A stretch of DNA of 9,995 bases from DATHSN01 sp035464115. Lineage in GTDB: Bacteria > Actinomycetota > Acidimicrobiia > Acidimicrobiales > SKKL01. Within the stretch, counting starts at the first letter, position 1; every line of letters starts with the position of its first letter. Under the pieces are notes generated by a model. It did no database searches and was not told where the DNA came from. It saw only the letters and a program-made list of their open reading frames with translations. The stretch covers positions 1 through 9,995 of the forward strand of contig DATHSN010000188.1 of assembly GCA_035464115.1 (NCBI GenBank), written 5' to 3'. A program made the translations under genes and the position numbers. Of the stretch, positions 1 through 5,797 are shown in pieces.

Positions 1-408
1 GCCACCGGCGAGCCGTTCGTGCGCCACTGGATGCACCAGGCCATGGTCCGCAAGGACGGCGAGAAGATGTCGAAGTCGCTCGGCAACCTGGTGTTCGTGT
101 CCGACCTGCGCCAGCGCTGGGACCCCCGGGCCATCCGGCTCGCGGTGTCCCGCCACCACTACCGCGACCCGTGGGACTGGGACGACGCCCTCATGCCCGA
201 GGCCCAGGCCCGCCTCGAGCGCTGGTTGGCGGCGGGTGAGGGCGGCGGGGGCCTCCACGGGGTGCGCGGCGCCCTCGACGACGACCTCGACACCCCGGCG
301 GCCATCGCGGTGATCGACGCCGCCGCCGCCCGCGGCGAGGGCGTCTCCCGGGCCGCGATGCTCCTCGGCATCGACCTGCTCGATCCGCCCCATCCGCACC
401 TCGTCTGA
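1..408 (+). CDS. mshC: Mycothiol cysteine ligase MshC, 3' part (partial)
   Basis: This is the C-terminal 135 residues of a class I cysteinyl-tRNA-synthetase-like enzyme; the 5' part lies outside the window. It contains the KMSKS ATP-binding loop (GEKMSKSLGNL, about residues 20-30). I choose MshC, which joins cysteine to GlcN-inositol in mycothiol synthesis, over CysS for three reasons. The loop is followed by LVFVSDLR and then DPRAIRLAVSRHHYR, as in MshC. A WDWDDAL...EAQARLERW segment follows. The protein then ends after a short DDDLDTPAAIAVID helix region, without the longer C-terminal domain of a typical CysS. The reading frame is open from base 1 and ends at TGA 406-408. The next gene starts 45 bp downstream with its own promoter-like box, so this may close a transcription unit. 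The remaining doubt is MshC versus a CysS paralogue, because the N-terminal catalytic part is not visible. Confidence 0.85.
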   Translation, partial: ATGEPFVRHWMHQAMVRKDGEKMSKSLGNLVFVSDLRQRWDPRAIRLAVSRHHYRDPWDWDDALMPEAQARLERWLAAGEGGGGLHGVRGALDDDLDTPAAIAVIDAAAARGEGVSRAAMLLGIDLLDPPHPHLV

Positions 409-440
409 GCGGGCGGGCCGCGCGCGGAGCCCCGATGGGG

Positions 441-446
441 CAGACT
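441..446 (+). promoter_or_regulatory. Possible leaderless -10 box of the plsC-like gene
   Basis: CAGACT lies 7 nt before ATG 454. It keeps the A at position 2 and T at position 6 of the actinobacterial TAnnnT hexamer but lacks the first T. There is no convincing Shine-Dalgarno before this start. I see no -35 element. It is the weakest of the leaderless-type boxes in this window. Confidence 0.35.
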
Positions 447-453
447 GTGACAG

Positions 454-1359
454 ATGTCGCAGACCGCCGACCCGCAGCTCGCCACCGTGAGCGAGATCGA
501 CCTCCGTCGCCGCAGCCGCCACGACGCCGAGGCCGGGGCGCGCGGTGCGGGGTCGACGCCCGCCGCCGACGTCGTCGCGGGGTCCGCCGAGTCGGCCGCC
601 GACGAGGCCCACATCGACGTGGGCCAGCTCCAGACGGTCGCCCGGGCGGTCATCTCCCCGGTGTTCAAGGTGCTGTGGCGGATCCGGGTCGAGGGCCTCG
701 AGCACGTGCCCGCCGAGGGCCCGGCGATCCTCGCCCCGAACCACACGTCGGTCATCGACTCGTTCTTCCTCCCGTCGGTGCTGCCCCGGGGCATCACCTT
801 CGTCGGCAAGGCCGAGTACCTCGACGACTGGAAGACCCGCAAGCTGTTCCCCGCCCTCGGCATGATCCCCATCGACCGCTCGGGGGGCAGCGCCGCGCAG
901 CGGGCGCTCAACACCGCGGCGCGGATCCTGCGCAACGGTGGCCTGTTCGGCATCTACCCCGAGGGCACCCGGTCGCGCTCGGGGTCGCTGCACCGGGGCC
1001 ACACCGGCGTGGCCCGACTGGCGCTCGGCTGCCAGGCGCCGATCGTGCCCGTCGGCATCATCGGCACCCGCGACATCCAGCCGCCCGACGCCAAGGCCCC
1101 GAAGCCGTTCATGAACGCGGTCATCCGCTTCGGCGCACCGATCGACGTCAGTCGCTACGCCGACCGCGTCGACGACCGGCTGCTGCTGCGCCAGATCACC
1201 GACGAGGTGATGTACGAGATCCGCGAGCTCACCGGCCAGGACTACGTCGACGTCTACGCCACCCGCACCCCCGACGCCGCCGGCCAACCCACGGCGGCGG
1301 CGCCCTCGGCCGAGCCCCGGCGATCGTCGGCCGAGCTGCTCGGCACCCGCACCGGCTGA
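454..1359 (+). CDS. PlsC-like 1-acyl-glycerol-3-phosphate acyltransferase
   Basis: This is a 301-residue member of the PlsC/AGPAT family, which transfers an acyl chain to lysophosphatidic acid to make phosphatidic acid at the inner membrane face. The four family blocks are visible: NHTSVID (catalytic H97-x4-D102), the GKAEYLDDWKTRKLF region (about 118-132) leading into the glycerophosphate-binding segment, YPEGTRSRSG (168-177), and APIVPVGIIGT (195-205). The first roughly 55 residues are rich in Ala, Arg, Asp and Glu and precede the catalytic domain; they look disordered. The C-terminal 35 residues are also low complexity. ATG 454 is chosen because a -10-like hexamer lies 7 nt upstream; a later start could remove much of the extension. 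In this setting, just upstream of a PI/PIM cluster, it probably feeds the CDP-diacylglycerol pool. The exact acyl acceptor cannot be read from sequence, so I give no symbol. Confidence 0.88.
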   Translation: MSQTADPQLATVSEIDLRRRSRHDAEAGARGAGSTPAADVVAGSAESAADEAHIDVGQLQTVARAVISPVFKVLWRIRVEGLEHVPAEGPAILAPNHTSVIDSFFLPSVLPRGITFVGKAEYLDDWKTRKLFPALGMIPIDRSGGSAAQRALNTAARILRNGGLFGIYPEGTRSRSGSLHRGHTGVARLALGCQAPIVPVGIIGTRDIQPPDAKAPKPFMNAVIRFGAPIDVSRYADRVDDRLLLRQITDEVMYEIRELTGQDYVDVYATRTPDAAGQPTAAAPSAEPRRSSAELLGTRTG

Positions 1360-1392
1360 GCGAACCCACCCGGGGGTCACCACACCGGCCGG

Positions 1393-1398
1393 TATCCT
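1393..1398 (+). promoter_or_regulatory. Leaderless-type -10 box of thrS
   Basis: TATCCT fits the TAnnnT hexamer and ends 8 nt before ATG 1407. The 47-bp gap after plsC has no Shine-Dalgarno near the start codon, so transcription probably begins at or next to the ATG. No T-box or other leader element can fit between this box and the start. No clear -35 was found. Confidence 0.55.
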
Positions 1399-1406
1399 CG
1401 CCGGCG

Positions 1407-3374
1407 ATGCCCTCCACGATCTCGATCACCCTGCCCGACGGCTCGGCCAAGGAGCTGCCCGAGGGCGCCACCGCCGCCGACCTCGCCGCCGCCATCGGTC
1501 CCCGCCTGGCCAAGGCCGCCGTCATCGCCGTGGTCGACGGCACCGAGCGCGACCTCACCTGGCCGCTCACCGACGGGGCGGCGGTGCAGATCGTCACCCC
1601 CGAGTCCGATCGCGGGCTCTACACGATCCGCCACTCGACGGCGCACGTGCTGGCGCAGGCCGTGCTCGACCTGTTCCCCGGCGCCACCTTCGCCATCGGC
1701 CCGCCGATCGCCGACGGCTTCTACTACGACTTCGCGCTGCCCGACGGCGGCACCTTCGCCGCCGACGACCTCGAGCGCATCGAGGCCCGCATGCGCGAGA
1801 TCATCGCCGAGCGCCAGCCGTTCGTCCGCGACGAGATCCCCGAGCCTCGGGCCCTCGAGCTGTTCAAGGACCACCCGTTCAAGATCGAGATCATCAAGGG
1901 CGCCGCCGCCGACCCCATGTCGGCCACCGACAGCGGGTTGGTGCGCACCTACGAGAACCCGCCGCGGTTCATCGACCTGTGCCGGGGGCCGCACGTGCCC
2001 CACACCGGTCGCCTCGGGCACTTCACGCTCACGCGGGTGGCCGGCGCGTACTGGCGCGGCGACGAGAACCAGCCGATGCTCCAGCGGATCTACGGCACGG
2101 CCTGGGACACCAAGGAGGCGCTCGCCGCCCACCTCCGGCGCCTCGAGGAGGCCGAGGCCCGCGACCACCGCAAGCTCGGCGTCGAGCTCGACCTGTTCAG
2201 CTTCCCCGACGAGATCGGCTCGGGCCTGGCGGTGTTCCACCCCAAGGGCGGCATCGTGCGGCGGATCATGGAGGACTACTCGCGCCGGCGCCACGAGGAG
2301 GCCGGCTACGAGTTCGTCTACTCGCCCCACATCACCAAAGAGGGCCTGTTCCGCACCTCGGGGCACCTCGAGTGGTTCGCCGACGGCATGTTCCCGCCGA
2401 TGCACCTCGACGACGCGGGTGGCGAGGAGGGCATCGACTACTACCTCAAGCCGATGAACTGCCCGTTCCACATCCTCATCTTCAAGAGCCGCACGCGGTC
2501 CTACCGCGAGCTGCCGTTGCGGATGTTCGAGTTCGGCACCGTCTACCGCTACGAGAAGTCGGGGGTCGTGCACGGGCTCACGCGGGTGCGGGGCATGACC
2601 CAGGACGACGCCCACATCTTCTGCACCAAGGAGGAGATGGCCGACGAGCTCGACTCGCTGCTCACCTTCGTGCTCGACCTGCTCCGCGACTACGGGCTCA
2701 CCGACTTCTACCTCGAGCTCTCCACCCGACCCGAGAAGAAGGCGGTGGGCAGCGTCGAGGAGTGGGACGAGGCCACCGAGGCCCTGCGCCAGGCGGCGTC
2801 GAAGAAGGACCTCGACGTGGTGATGGACCCGGGCGGCGGCGCGTTCTACGGTCCGAAGATCTCGGTGCAGGCCCGCGACGCCATCGGGCGCACCTGGCAG
2901 ATGTCCACGCTCCAGGTCGACTTCCAGCTGCCCCAGCGCTTCGACATGCACTACGTCGGCACCGACGGCCAGCGCCACCGCCCGATCATGATCCACCGGG
3001 CCCTGTTCGGGTCGATCGAGCGGTTCTTCGGCGTGCTCACCGAGCACTACGCGGGCGCGTTCCCGGCATGGCTCGCCCCGCTGCAGGTGCGGGTGCTCGG
3101 CGTGCGCGCCGACCACGACGACCACGCTGCCGCGGTGGCGGCGCAGCTCACCGCCGCGGGCTTCCGGGCCGACTGGGTCGAGGCCGACGAACCGCTCGGC
3201 ACCCGGATCCGTCGGGCCAAGCTCGAGAAGCTGCCCTACGTGCTCGTCGTCGGCGACGACGACGTGGCCGCGTCCACCGTCGGGGTCAACCCCCGCGGTG
3301 GCGACGTCGAGCGCGGCGTCGGGGTCGACGCGTTCATCGAGCGGCTGGCCGCCGAGGTCGCGGCCCACGCCTGA
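1407..3374 (+). CDS. thrS: Threonyl-tRNA synthetase
   Basis: This 655-residue class II enzyme charges tRNA-Thr in the cytoplasm and is full length for the bacterial family. The domains in order are an N-terminal TGS domain (about 1-63), the second N-terminal editing domain with HSTAH (H76, H80) and LCRGPHVPHTG (C192, H196) for hydrolysing Ser-tRNA-Thr, the catalytic core (about 255-550), and the C-terminal anticodon-binding domain (about 555-655). The zinc ligands are in place: C352 in MNCPFH, H403 in DDAHIF and H530 in MIHRAL. Motif 2 (VYRYEKSG...RVRGMTQDD) and motif 3 (HRALFGSIERF) are intact. The open frame continues far upstream of 1407, but those upstream codons overlap the plsC gene in another frame. 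ATG 1407 matches the usual start of the TGS domain and has a -10 box just before it. The HIT gene starts 4 nt after the stop, as in mycobacteria. Confidence 0.98.
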   Translation: MPSTISITLPDGSAKELPEGATAADLAAAIGPRLAKAAVIAVVDGTERDLTWPLTDGAAVQIVTPESDRGLYTIRHSTAHVLAQAVLDLFPGATFAIGPPIADGFYYDFALPDGGTFAADDLERIEARMREIIAERQPFVRDEIPEPRALELFKDHPFKIEIIKGAAADPMSATDSGLVRTYENPPRFIDLCRGPHVPHTGRLGHFTLTRVAGAYWRGDENQPMLQRIYGTAWDTKEALAAHLRRLEEAEARDHRKLGVELDLFSFPDEIGSGLAVFHPKGGIVRRIMEDYSRRRHEEAGYEFVYSPHITKEGLFRTSGHLEWFADGMFPPMHLDDAGGEEGIDYYLKPMNCPFHILIFKSRTRSYRELPLRMFEFGTVYRYEKSGVVHGLTRVRGMTQDDAHIFCTKEEMADELDSLLTFVLDLLRDYGLTDFYLELSTRPEKKAVGSVEEWDEATEALRQAASKKDLDVVMDPGGGAFYGPKISVQARDAIGRTWQMSTLQVDFQLPQRFDMHYVGTDGQRHRPIMIHRALFGSIERFFGVLTEHYAGAFPAWLAPLQVRVLGVRADHDDHAAAVAAQLTAAGFRADWVEADEPLGTRIRRAKLEKLPYVLVVGDDDVAASTVGVNPRGGDVERGVGVDAFIERLAAEVAAHA

Positions 3375-3378
3375 GCCG

Positions 3379-3900
3379 GTGACCATCGAGCGGCTCTGGG
3401 CCGGCTGGCGGATGGCCTACGTGGAGGGGCCCGCCGACGCCCGGGTGGCAGCGGGGGAGGGCTCGCTCTTCGAGCGGATCCTCACCTCCGGGTTGCCCGA
3501 CCGGGAGGCCTACGTGCTGTGGCGGGGCGCCACCTGCGCGGCCCTGCTCAACGCCTACCCCTACAACAACGGGCACCTGATGGTGCTGCCGCGCCGGGCG
3601 GTGGCCGGCCTCGACGGGCTCTCCGAGGCCGAGCACGCCGAGCTGTGGCGGGGCGTGCGGATGGGCGTCGCCGCCGTCACCGCGGCGTACCACCCCCAGG
3701 GCGTGAACGTGGGGCTGAACCTGGGGCCGGCCTCGGGTGCCGGCGTCCCCGACCACCTCCACGTGCACGTGGTGCCCCGGTGGTCCGGCGACACCAACTT
3801 CATGACCGCGGTCGCCGAGACCCGCGTCGTGCCCGAAGCGCTCGACGCCACCTGGGCCAAGCTGCGCGCCGCCTGGCCGGTCGACGAGCCCGGGTCGTAG
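3379..3900 (+). CDS. HIT-family AP4A phosphorylase-like protein
   Basis: This is a 173-residue histidine-triad hydrolase/transferase. The triad DHLHVHVV is at 125-132, with H126, H128 and H130; the middle histidine is the expected nucleophile. Upstream lies the family segment NAYPYNNGHLMVLPRR (58-73), and downstream PRWSGDTNFM (133-142). Both closely match, from memory, the mycobacterial diadenosine-tetraphosphate phosphorylase encoded next to thrS. That family splits AP4A with phosphate to give ATP and ADP. A link to the synthetase is reasonable because aminoacyl-tRNA synthetases make AP4A as a side product. GTG 3379 is chosen because it gives the typical N-terminus MTIERLWAGWRMAYV and lies only 4 nt after the thrS stop, which suggests translational coupling; no Shine-Dalgarno is evident. 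Substrate specificity (AP4A versus other dinucleotides) is inferred from neighbourhood and similarity. Confidence 0.93.
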   Translation: MTIERLWAGWRMAYVEGPADARVAAGEGSLFERILTSGLPDREAYVLWRGATCAALLNAYPYNNGHLMVLPRRAVAGLDGLSEAEHAELWRGVRMGVAAVTAAYHPQGVNVGLNLGPASGAGVPDHLHVHVVPRWSGDTNFMTAVAETRVVPEALDATWAKLRAAWPVDEPGS

Positions 3901-3903
3901 CCT
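3898..3903 (+). promoter_or_regulatory. Leaderless-type -10 box overlapping the HIT stop codon
   Basis: TAGCCT overlaps the TAG stop of the HIT gene and ends 7 nt before ATG 3911. There is no Shine-Dalgarno between them. The spacing is the same as at the other leaderless-type starts here. It would let the membrane-protein gene be transcribed apart from thrS-HIT, although read-through is also likely. Confidence 0.5.
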
Positions 3904-3910
3904 CGCGTCG

Positions 3911-4432
3911 ATGCCCCCCGACGAGCGCCCCGACGAGATCCGCGACGACGAGATCCGCGACGAGCTCCCCGACGACCTGAACGCGGCGGGCTACGTCGGG
4001 CCCTACGTGTTCCCCAACAACAACCGGCGACGCATCCCCGGGGTGCTCTACCTCGTCATCGCCGCGCTGTGCGGCCTGCTGTGGGGGCTCACCGCCGGCG
4101 GCGAGCCGGTGCTCGTCAACGGTGGGTTCCTGTTCGCCGCGGTGGTGCTGGCCGCCATCGGCGCCTACCAGCTCGTCGCCGGGTGGGACCTCGAGGTCGA
4201 CGAGCGTGACGCCCTGGTGGCCGCCAGCGCCGCGGTCGGCTTCCCCGTCGGCCACGCCGCCGCGCAGATGGGCTGGCGGGGCCTGCGGTCGCGCCCCACC
4301 TGGCGGATCCTGCTCTACTCGGCGGAGGACCCGCCGGCCACCCGAGGCTTCGTCATGGTCGACGGCGTCGACGGCGAGGTCCTCGACTGGTTCACCGAGG
4401 AGAACCCCGAGGACTGGTCCGACCTCACCTGA
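3911..4432 (+). CDS. Hypothetical membrane protein with two transmembrane helices
   Basis: I do not recognise this 173-residue protein. Its N-terminus (1-24) is strongly acidic and contains the duplicated pentapeptide DEIRD. A conserved-looking YVGPYVFPNNNRRRIPG stretch leads into two hydrophobic helices (about 43-62 and 68-92) separated by a short loop. The remaining 80 residues are soluble and mixed in charge, with a WRGLRSRPTWRILLYSAEDPP segment and an acidic tail (DWFTEENPEDWSDLT). There is no signal peptide or lipobox; by the positive-inside rule the basic NNNRRR before the first helix puts the N-terminus in the cytoplasm, so both ends should be cytoplasmic. It starts 10 nt after the HIT stop and faces a convergent gene 25 bp downstream. 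In mycobacteria the HIT gene is followed directly by the PIP synthase gene, so this gene is an addition to that order. Codon use resembles the neighbours, so there is no sign of recent transfer. Confidence 0.85.
   Translation: MPPDERPDEIRDDEIRDELPDDLNAAGYVGPYVFPNNNRRRIPGVLYLVIAALCGLLWGLTAGGEPVLVNGGFLFAAVVLAAIGAYQLVAGWDLEVDERDALVAASAAVGFPVGHAAAQMGWRGLRSRPTWRILLYSAEDPPATRGFVMVDGVDGEVLDWFTEENPEDWSDLT
3932..3961 (+). repeat. Perfect 15-bp tandem duplication encoding DEIRD twice
   Basis: The 15-mer GACGAGATCCGCGAC occurs twice back to back (3932-3946 and 3947-3961) inside the acidic N-terminus of the membrane protein. Because it is a multiple of three it keeps the frame and adds one DEIRD unit. 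The lack of any base difference suggests recent slippage. Confidence 0.85.
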
Positions 4433-4438
4433 TGGGTC

Positions 4439-4459
4439 GAGCGCCCGGCGGTCGGGCTC
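4439..4459. terminator. Possible bidirectional hairpin between convergent genes
   Basis: The left arm GAG-CG-CCCG (4439-4447) pairs with CGGG-CTC (4453-4459) across a 5-nt loop, with a two-base bulge. It spans the gap between the stop codons of two convergent genes and overlaps the last bases of the minus-strand one. There is no T-run on either side. It could act as a terminator for both, but random pairing is easy at this GC content. Confidence 0.3.
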
Positions 4460-4991
4460 AGCCCCGGCCGCGGACCTCGCGCAGGATGCGGGGCAGGTCG
4501 TCGAGGCCCTGGCGCGCCGTGCGCACGGCCTCGCGCACGAGCTCGAGCGGCGTGGTGGTGCCGCCGCCGGTGAGCGGGGTCGGGTGGAGCCAGCGGTGGG
4601 GGTCGGCGCCGTCGATCCGATCGGCGAGGTCGTCGGCCTCGCCGGCGAGCAGGGCGATCTCGGTCGCCAGCTCGCCCGAGTGCGGGGCGTCGAAGCGTCG
4701 CCGCGCCGTGTCGAGCACATCGGCGTTCACGACCGCCGCGTCGTCCACCAGGGCCTGCTCGACGGCGCGGTCGAGCGCCGCCAGCGACCGCGCGGTGGCG
4801 ACGACGACGTCGATGGCGGACCGCCCGTCGGTGCCGACGCGGTTGGCCATCTCGTCGACCTCGTCGGGCTCGGGCTCACCGGACAGGTCCACGAGCGCCG
4901 CCCGGGCCGCCTCCTCGTAGCGGCGGGCGAAGGACCGCAGCGCGACGGCGGCGTCGGGTGGATGCACGTGGGCGAGGTCCGTGTCGGCCAT
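4458..4991 (-). CDS. Hypothetical helical protein
   Basis: I do not recognise this 177-residue protein with confidence. It is predicted to be nearly all helical, soluble and acidic, with no signal peptide or membrane segment. Visible pieces are an amphipathic start (ALRSFARRYEEAARAALVDL), long Ala-rich helices from about 58 to 126, a break with ADPHRWLHPTPLTGGG (about 128-143), and a final helix TTTPLELVREAVRTARQGL. The layout of helices, a W/H-containing loop and a last helix loosely recalls DinB-like four-helix proteins, but the three metal histidines of that fold are not clearly present, so I do not assign it. ATG 4991 is supported by a TACCGT box 6 nt upstream. It is the only minus-strand gene here and is convergent with the membrane protein gene and divergent from the PIP synthase gene. 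Confidence 0.8.
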   Translation of the reverse strand: MADTDLAHVHPPDAAVALRSFARRYEEAARAALVDLSGEPEPDEVDEMANRVGTDGRSAIDVVVATARSLAALDRAVEQALVDDAAVVNADVLDTARRRFDAPHSGELATEIALLAGEADDLADRIDGADPHRWLHPTPLTGGGTTTPLELVREAVRTARQGLDDLPRILREVRGRG

Positions 4992-4997
4992 GGGGCC

Positions 4998-5003
4998 ACG
5001 GTA
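4998..5003 (-). promoter_or_regulatory. Leaderless-type -10 box of the minus-strand gene
   Basis: On the minus strand TACCGT (TAnnnT) ends 6 nt before ATG 4991, with only GGCCCC between and no Shine-Dalgarno. It lies 32 bp from the oppositely directed TATCGT box at 5036, so the two form a divergent promoter pair. Confidence 0.55.
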
Positions 5004-5035
5004 CCGGGCGCCGCGGTCGCGTGGCCCTCCGCTGG

Positions 5036-5041
5036 TATCGT
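5036..5041 (+). promoter_or_regulatory. -10 box of the PIP synthase/PIM operon
   Basis: TATCGT fits TAnnnT. Transcription would start near 5048, giving a leader of about 50 nt before ATG 5099. This promoter would drive the PIP synthase and acyltransferase genes separately from thrS. I see no clear -35 at 16-18 nt upstream. Confidence 0.5.
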
Positions 5042-5054
5042 GCTCGCGAGAGCA
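5041..5054 (+). promoter_or_regulatory. Inverted repeat over the predicted PIM-operon start site
   Basis: TGCTC (5041-5045) and GAGCA (5050-5054) are perfect inverted arms around GCGA, and contain the palindrome CTCGCGAG (5044-5051). It abuts the -10 box and covers the expected transcription start, which is where a repressor site would lie. As RNA it could form a hairpin with a GNRA loop, but only if transcription started further upstream. No regulator can be named. Confidence 0.3.
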
Positions 5055-5086
5055 AGCACGACGGTGCGCCGTCGTCGACCACCGTT

Positions 5087-5091
5087 GGGAG
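5087..5091 (+). promoter_or_regulatory. Shine-Dalgarno of the PIP synthase gene
   Basis: GGGAG lies 7 nt before ATG 5099. It decides this start over the in-frame ATG at 4958, which would add 47 Arg/Gly-rich residues and run through the divergent gene and both promoters. Confidence 0.65.
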
Positions 5092-5098
5092 CCGTCGC

Positions 5099-5794
5099 AT
5101 GTTCGATGGACGCTGGCGCTCGAGCATCGAGGCGGGCCTCCGTCCGGTCGGCTCGGGCATCCGTCGCACCGGGATCCGAGCCGATCACGTCACCGCCGCG
5201 GGCATCGTGGTGGCGGCTGCCGCGGCCGTCGCCATCGGCGCCGGCGCGCTGCGCGGCGGGCTGTTGCTGTTGATCGTCGCCGGGCTGTGCGACTTCCTCG
5301 ACGGCGCCATCGCCAAGGCGTCGGGCATCACCAACTCCAAGCGGGGCGCCTTCTTCGACTCGGTGTCCGACCGGCTCACCGACGCGCTCCTGCTCGGCGG
5401 CGTCGCCTACTACCTCGCCGACACGCGCGGGGGCACCATCGCGGTGCTCCCGATGGCGGTCCTGGGCGCGGCATCGCTGGTGTCGTACCAGCGGGCCAAG
5501 GCCGAGTCGCTCGGGTTCGACGCCCGCGGCGGGCTCATGGAGCGCGCCGAGCGCTTCATCGTCCTCGGCTTCGGCCTGCTGTTCAACGAGCTCATCGTGG
5601 CCGTGCTGTGGGTGATGCTCGTCCTCACCGCCGTCACCGCGGTGCAGCGCTTCGTGAAGGTGTGGCGCCAGGCCGAGCGCCCCGAACCGCAGCCGCTGCC
5701 CGAGTGGCGTCCCAGCCGCACCCGCCGACGGTCCGCCCGACCGGTGTCGCAGGTGTGGCGCGAGCGGGCCGCCCGCTCCCGCCGGCCCCGCTAG
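5099..5794 (+). CDS. CDP-alcohol phosphatidyltransferase, probable phosphatidylinositol phosphate synthase
   Basis: This 231-residue integral membrane enzyme belongs to the CDP-alcohol phosphotransferase family. In this context it most likely joins CDP-diacylglycerol to inositol phosphate (the mycobacterial PgsA1 role). Motif residues are D65, D68, G69, A72, G83, D87 and D91, so all four catalytic/metal aspartates are present. The motif departs from the usual AR-x(7,8)-G: it reads A72-K73 with nine residues before G83. Features shared with mycobacterial PgsA1 are SYQRAKAESLG (129-139), GGLMERAERFIV (144-155) and VQR184, which correspond to the inositol-phosphate pocket region. Several hydrophobic helices occupy about 30-63, 94-107, 114-130, 153-165 and 166-183. 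The last 40 residues are a basic, Pro/Arg-rich cytoplasmic tail. Start ATG 5099 has a GGGAG Shine-Dalgarno. The stop is in frame with the next gene, 3 nt away. A phosphatidylglycerophosphate synthase is the main alternative. Confidence 0.88.
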   Translation: MFDGRWRSSIEAGLRPVGSGIRRTGIRADHVTAAGIVVAAAAAVAIGAGALRGGLLLLIVAGLCDFLDGAIAKASGITNSKRGAFFDSVSDRLTDALLLGGVAYYLADTRGGTIAVLPMAVLGAASLVSYQRAKAESLGFDARGGLMERAERFIVLGFGLLFNELIVAVLWVMLVLTAVTAVQRFVKVWRQAERPEPQPLPEWRPSRTRRRSARPVSQVWRERAARSRRPR

Positions 5795-5797
5795 CCC

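Noticed and set aside
1..408. Calling the left-edge gene cysteinyl-tRNA synthetase
   Set aside because: The KMSKS loop fits both, but the following LVFVS...AIRLAVSRHHYR...EAQARLERW pattern and the short C-terminus match MshC better.
1360..1406. T-box riboswitch ahead of thrS
   Set aside because: The 47-bp gap is too short and lacks the specifier and antiterminator elements. The -10 box lies 8 nt before the start, which leaves no leader.
435..3374. Single open frame of 979 codons covering the plsC region and thrS
   Set aside because: The first 324 codons are the wrong frame of the plsC gene and read as Arg/Pro/Gly-rich nonsense. The real thrS starts at ATG 1407, so this is not a fusion protein.
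1377..3386. 669-codon minus-strand open frame opposite thrS
   Set aside because: It is a GC-driven shadow of thrS, rich in Gly/Val/Glu/His/Arg with no recognisable domain and no start signals. It mirrors the codon positions of a well-supported gene.
4958..5098. N-terminal extension of the PIP synthase from ATG 4958
   Set aside because: The added 47 residues are Arg/Gly-rich, run antisense to the start of the minus-strand gene and cross both -10 boxes. ATG 5099 has a Shine-Dalgarno.
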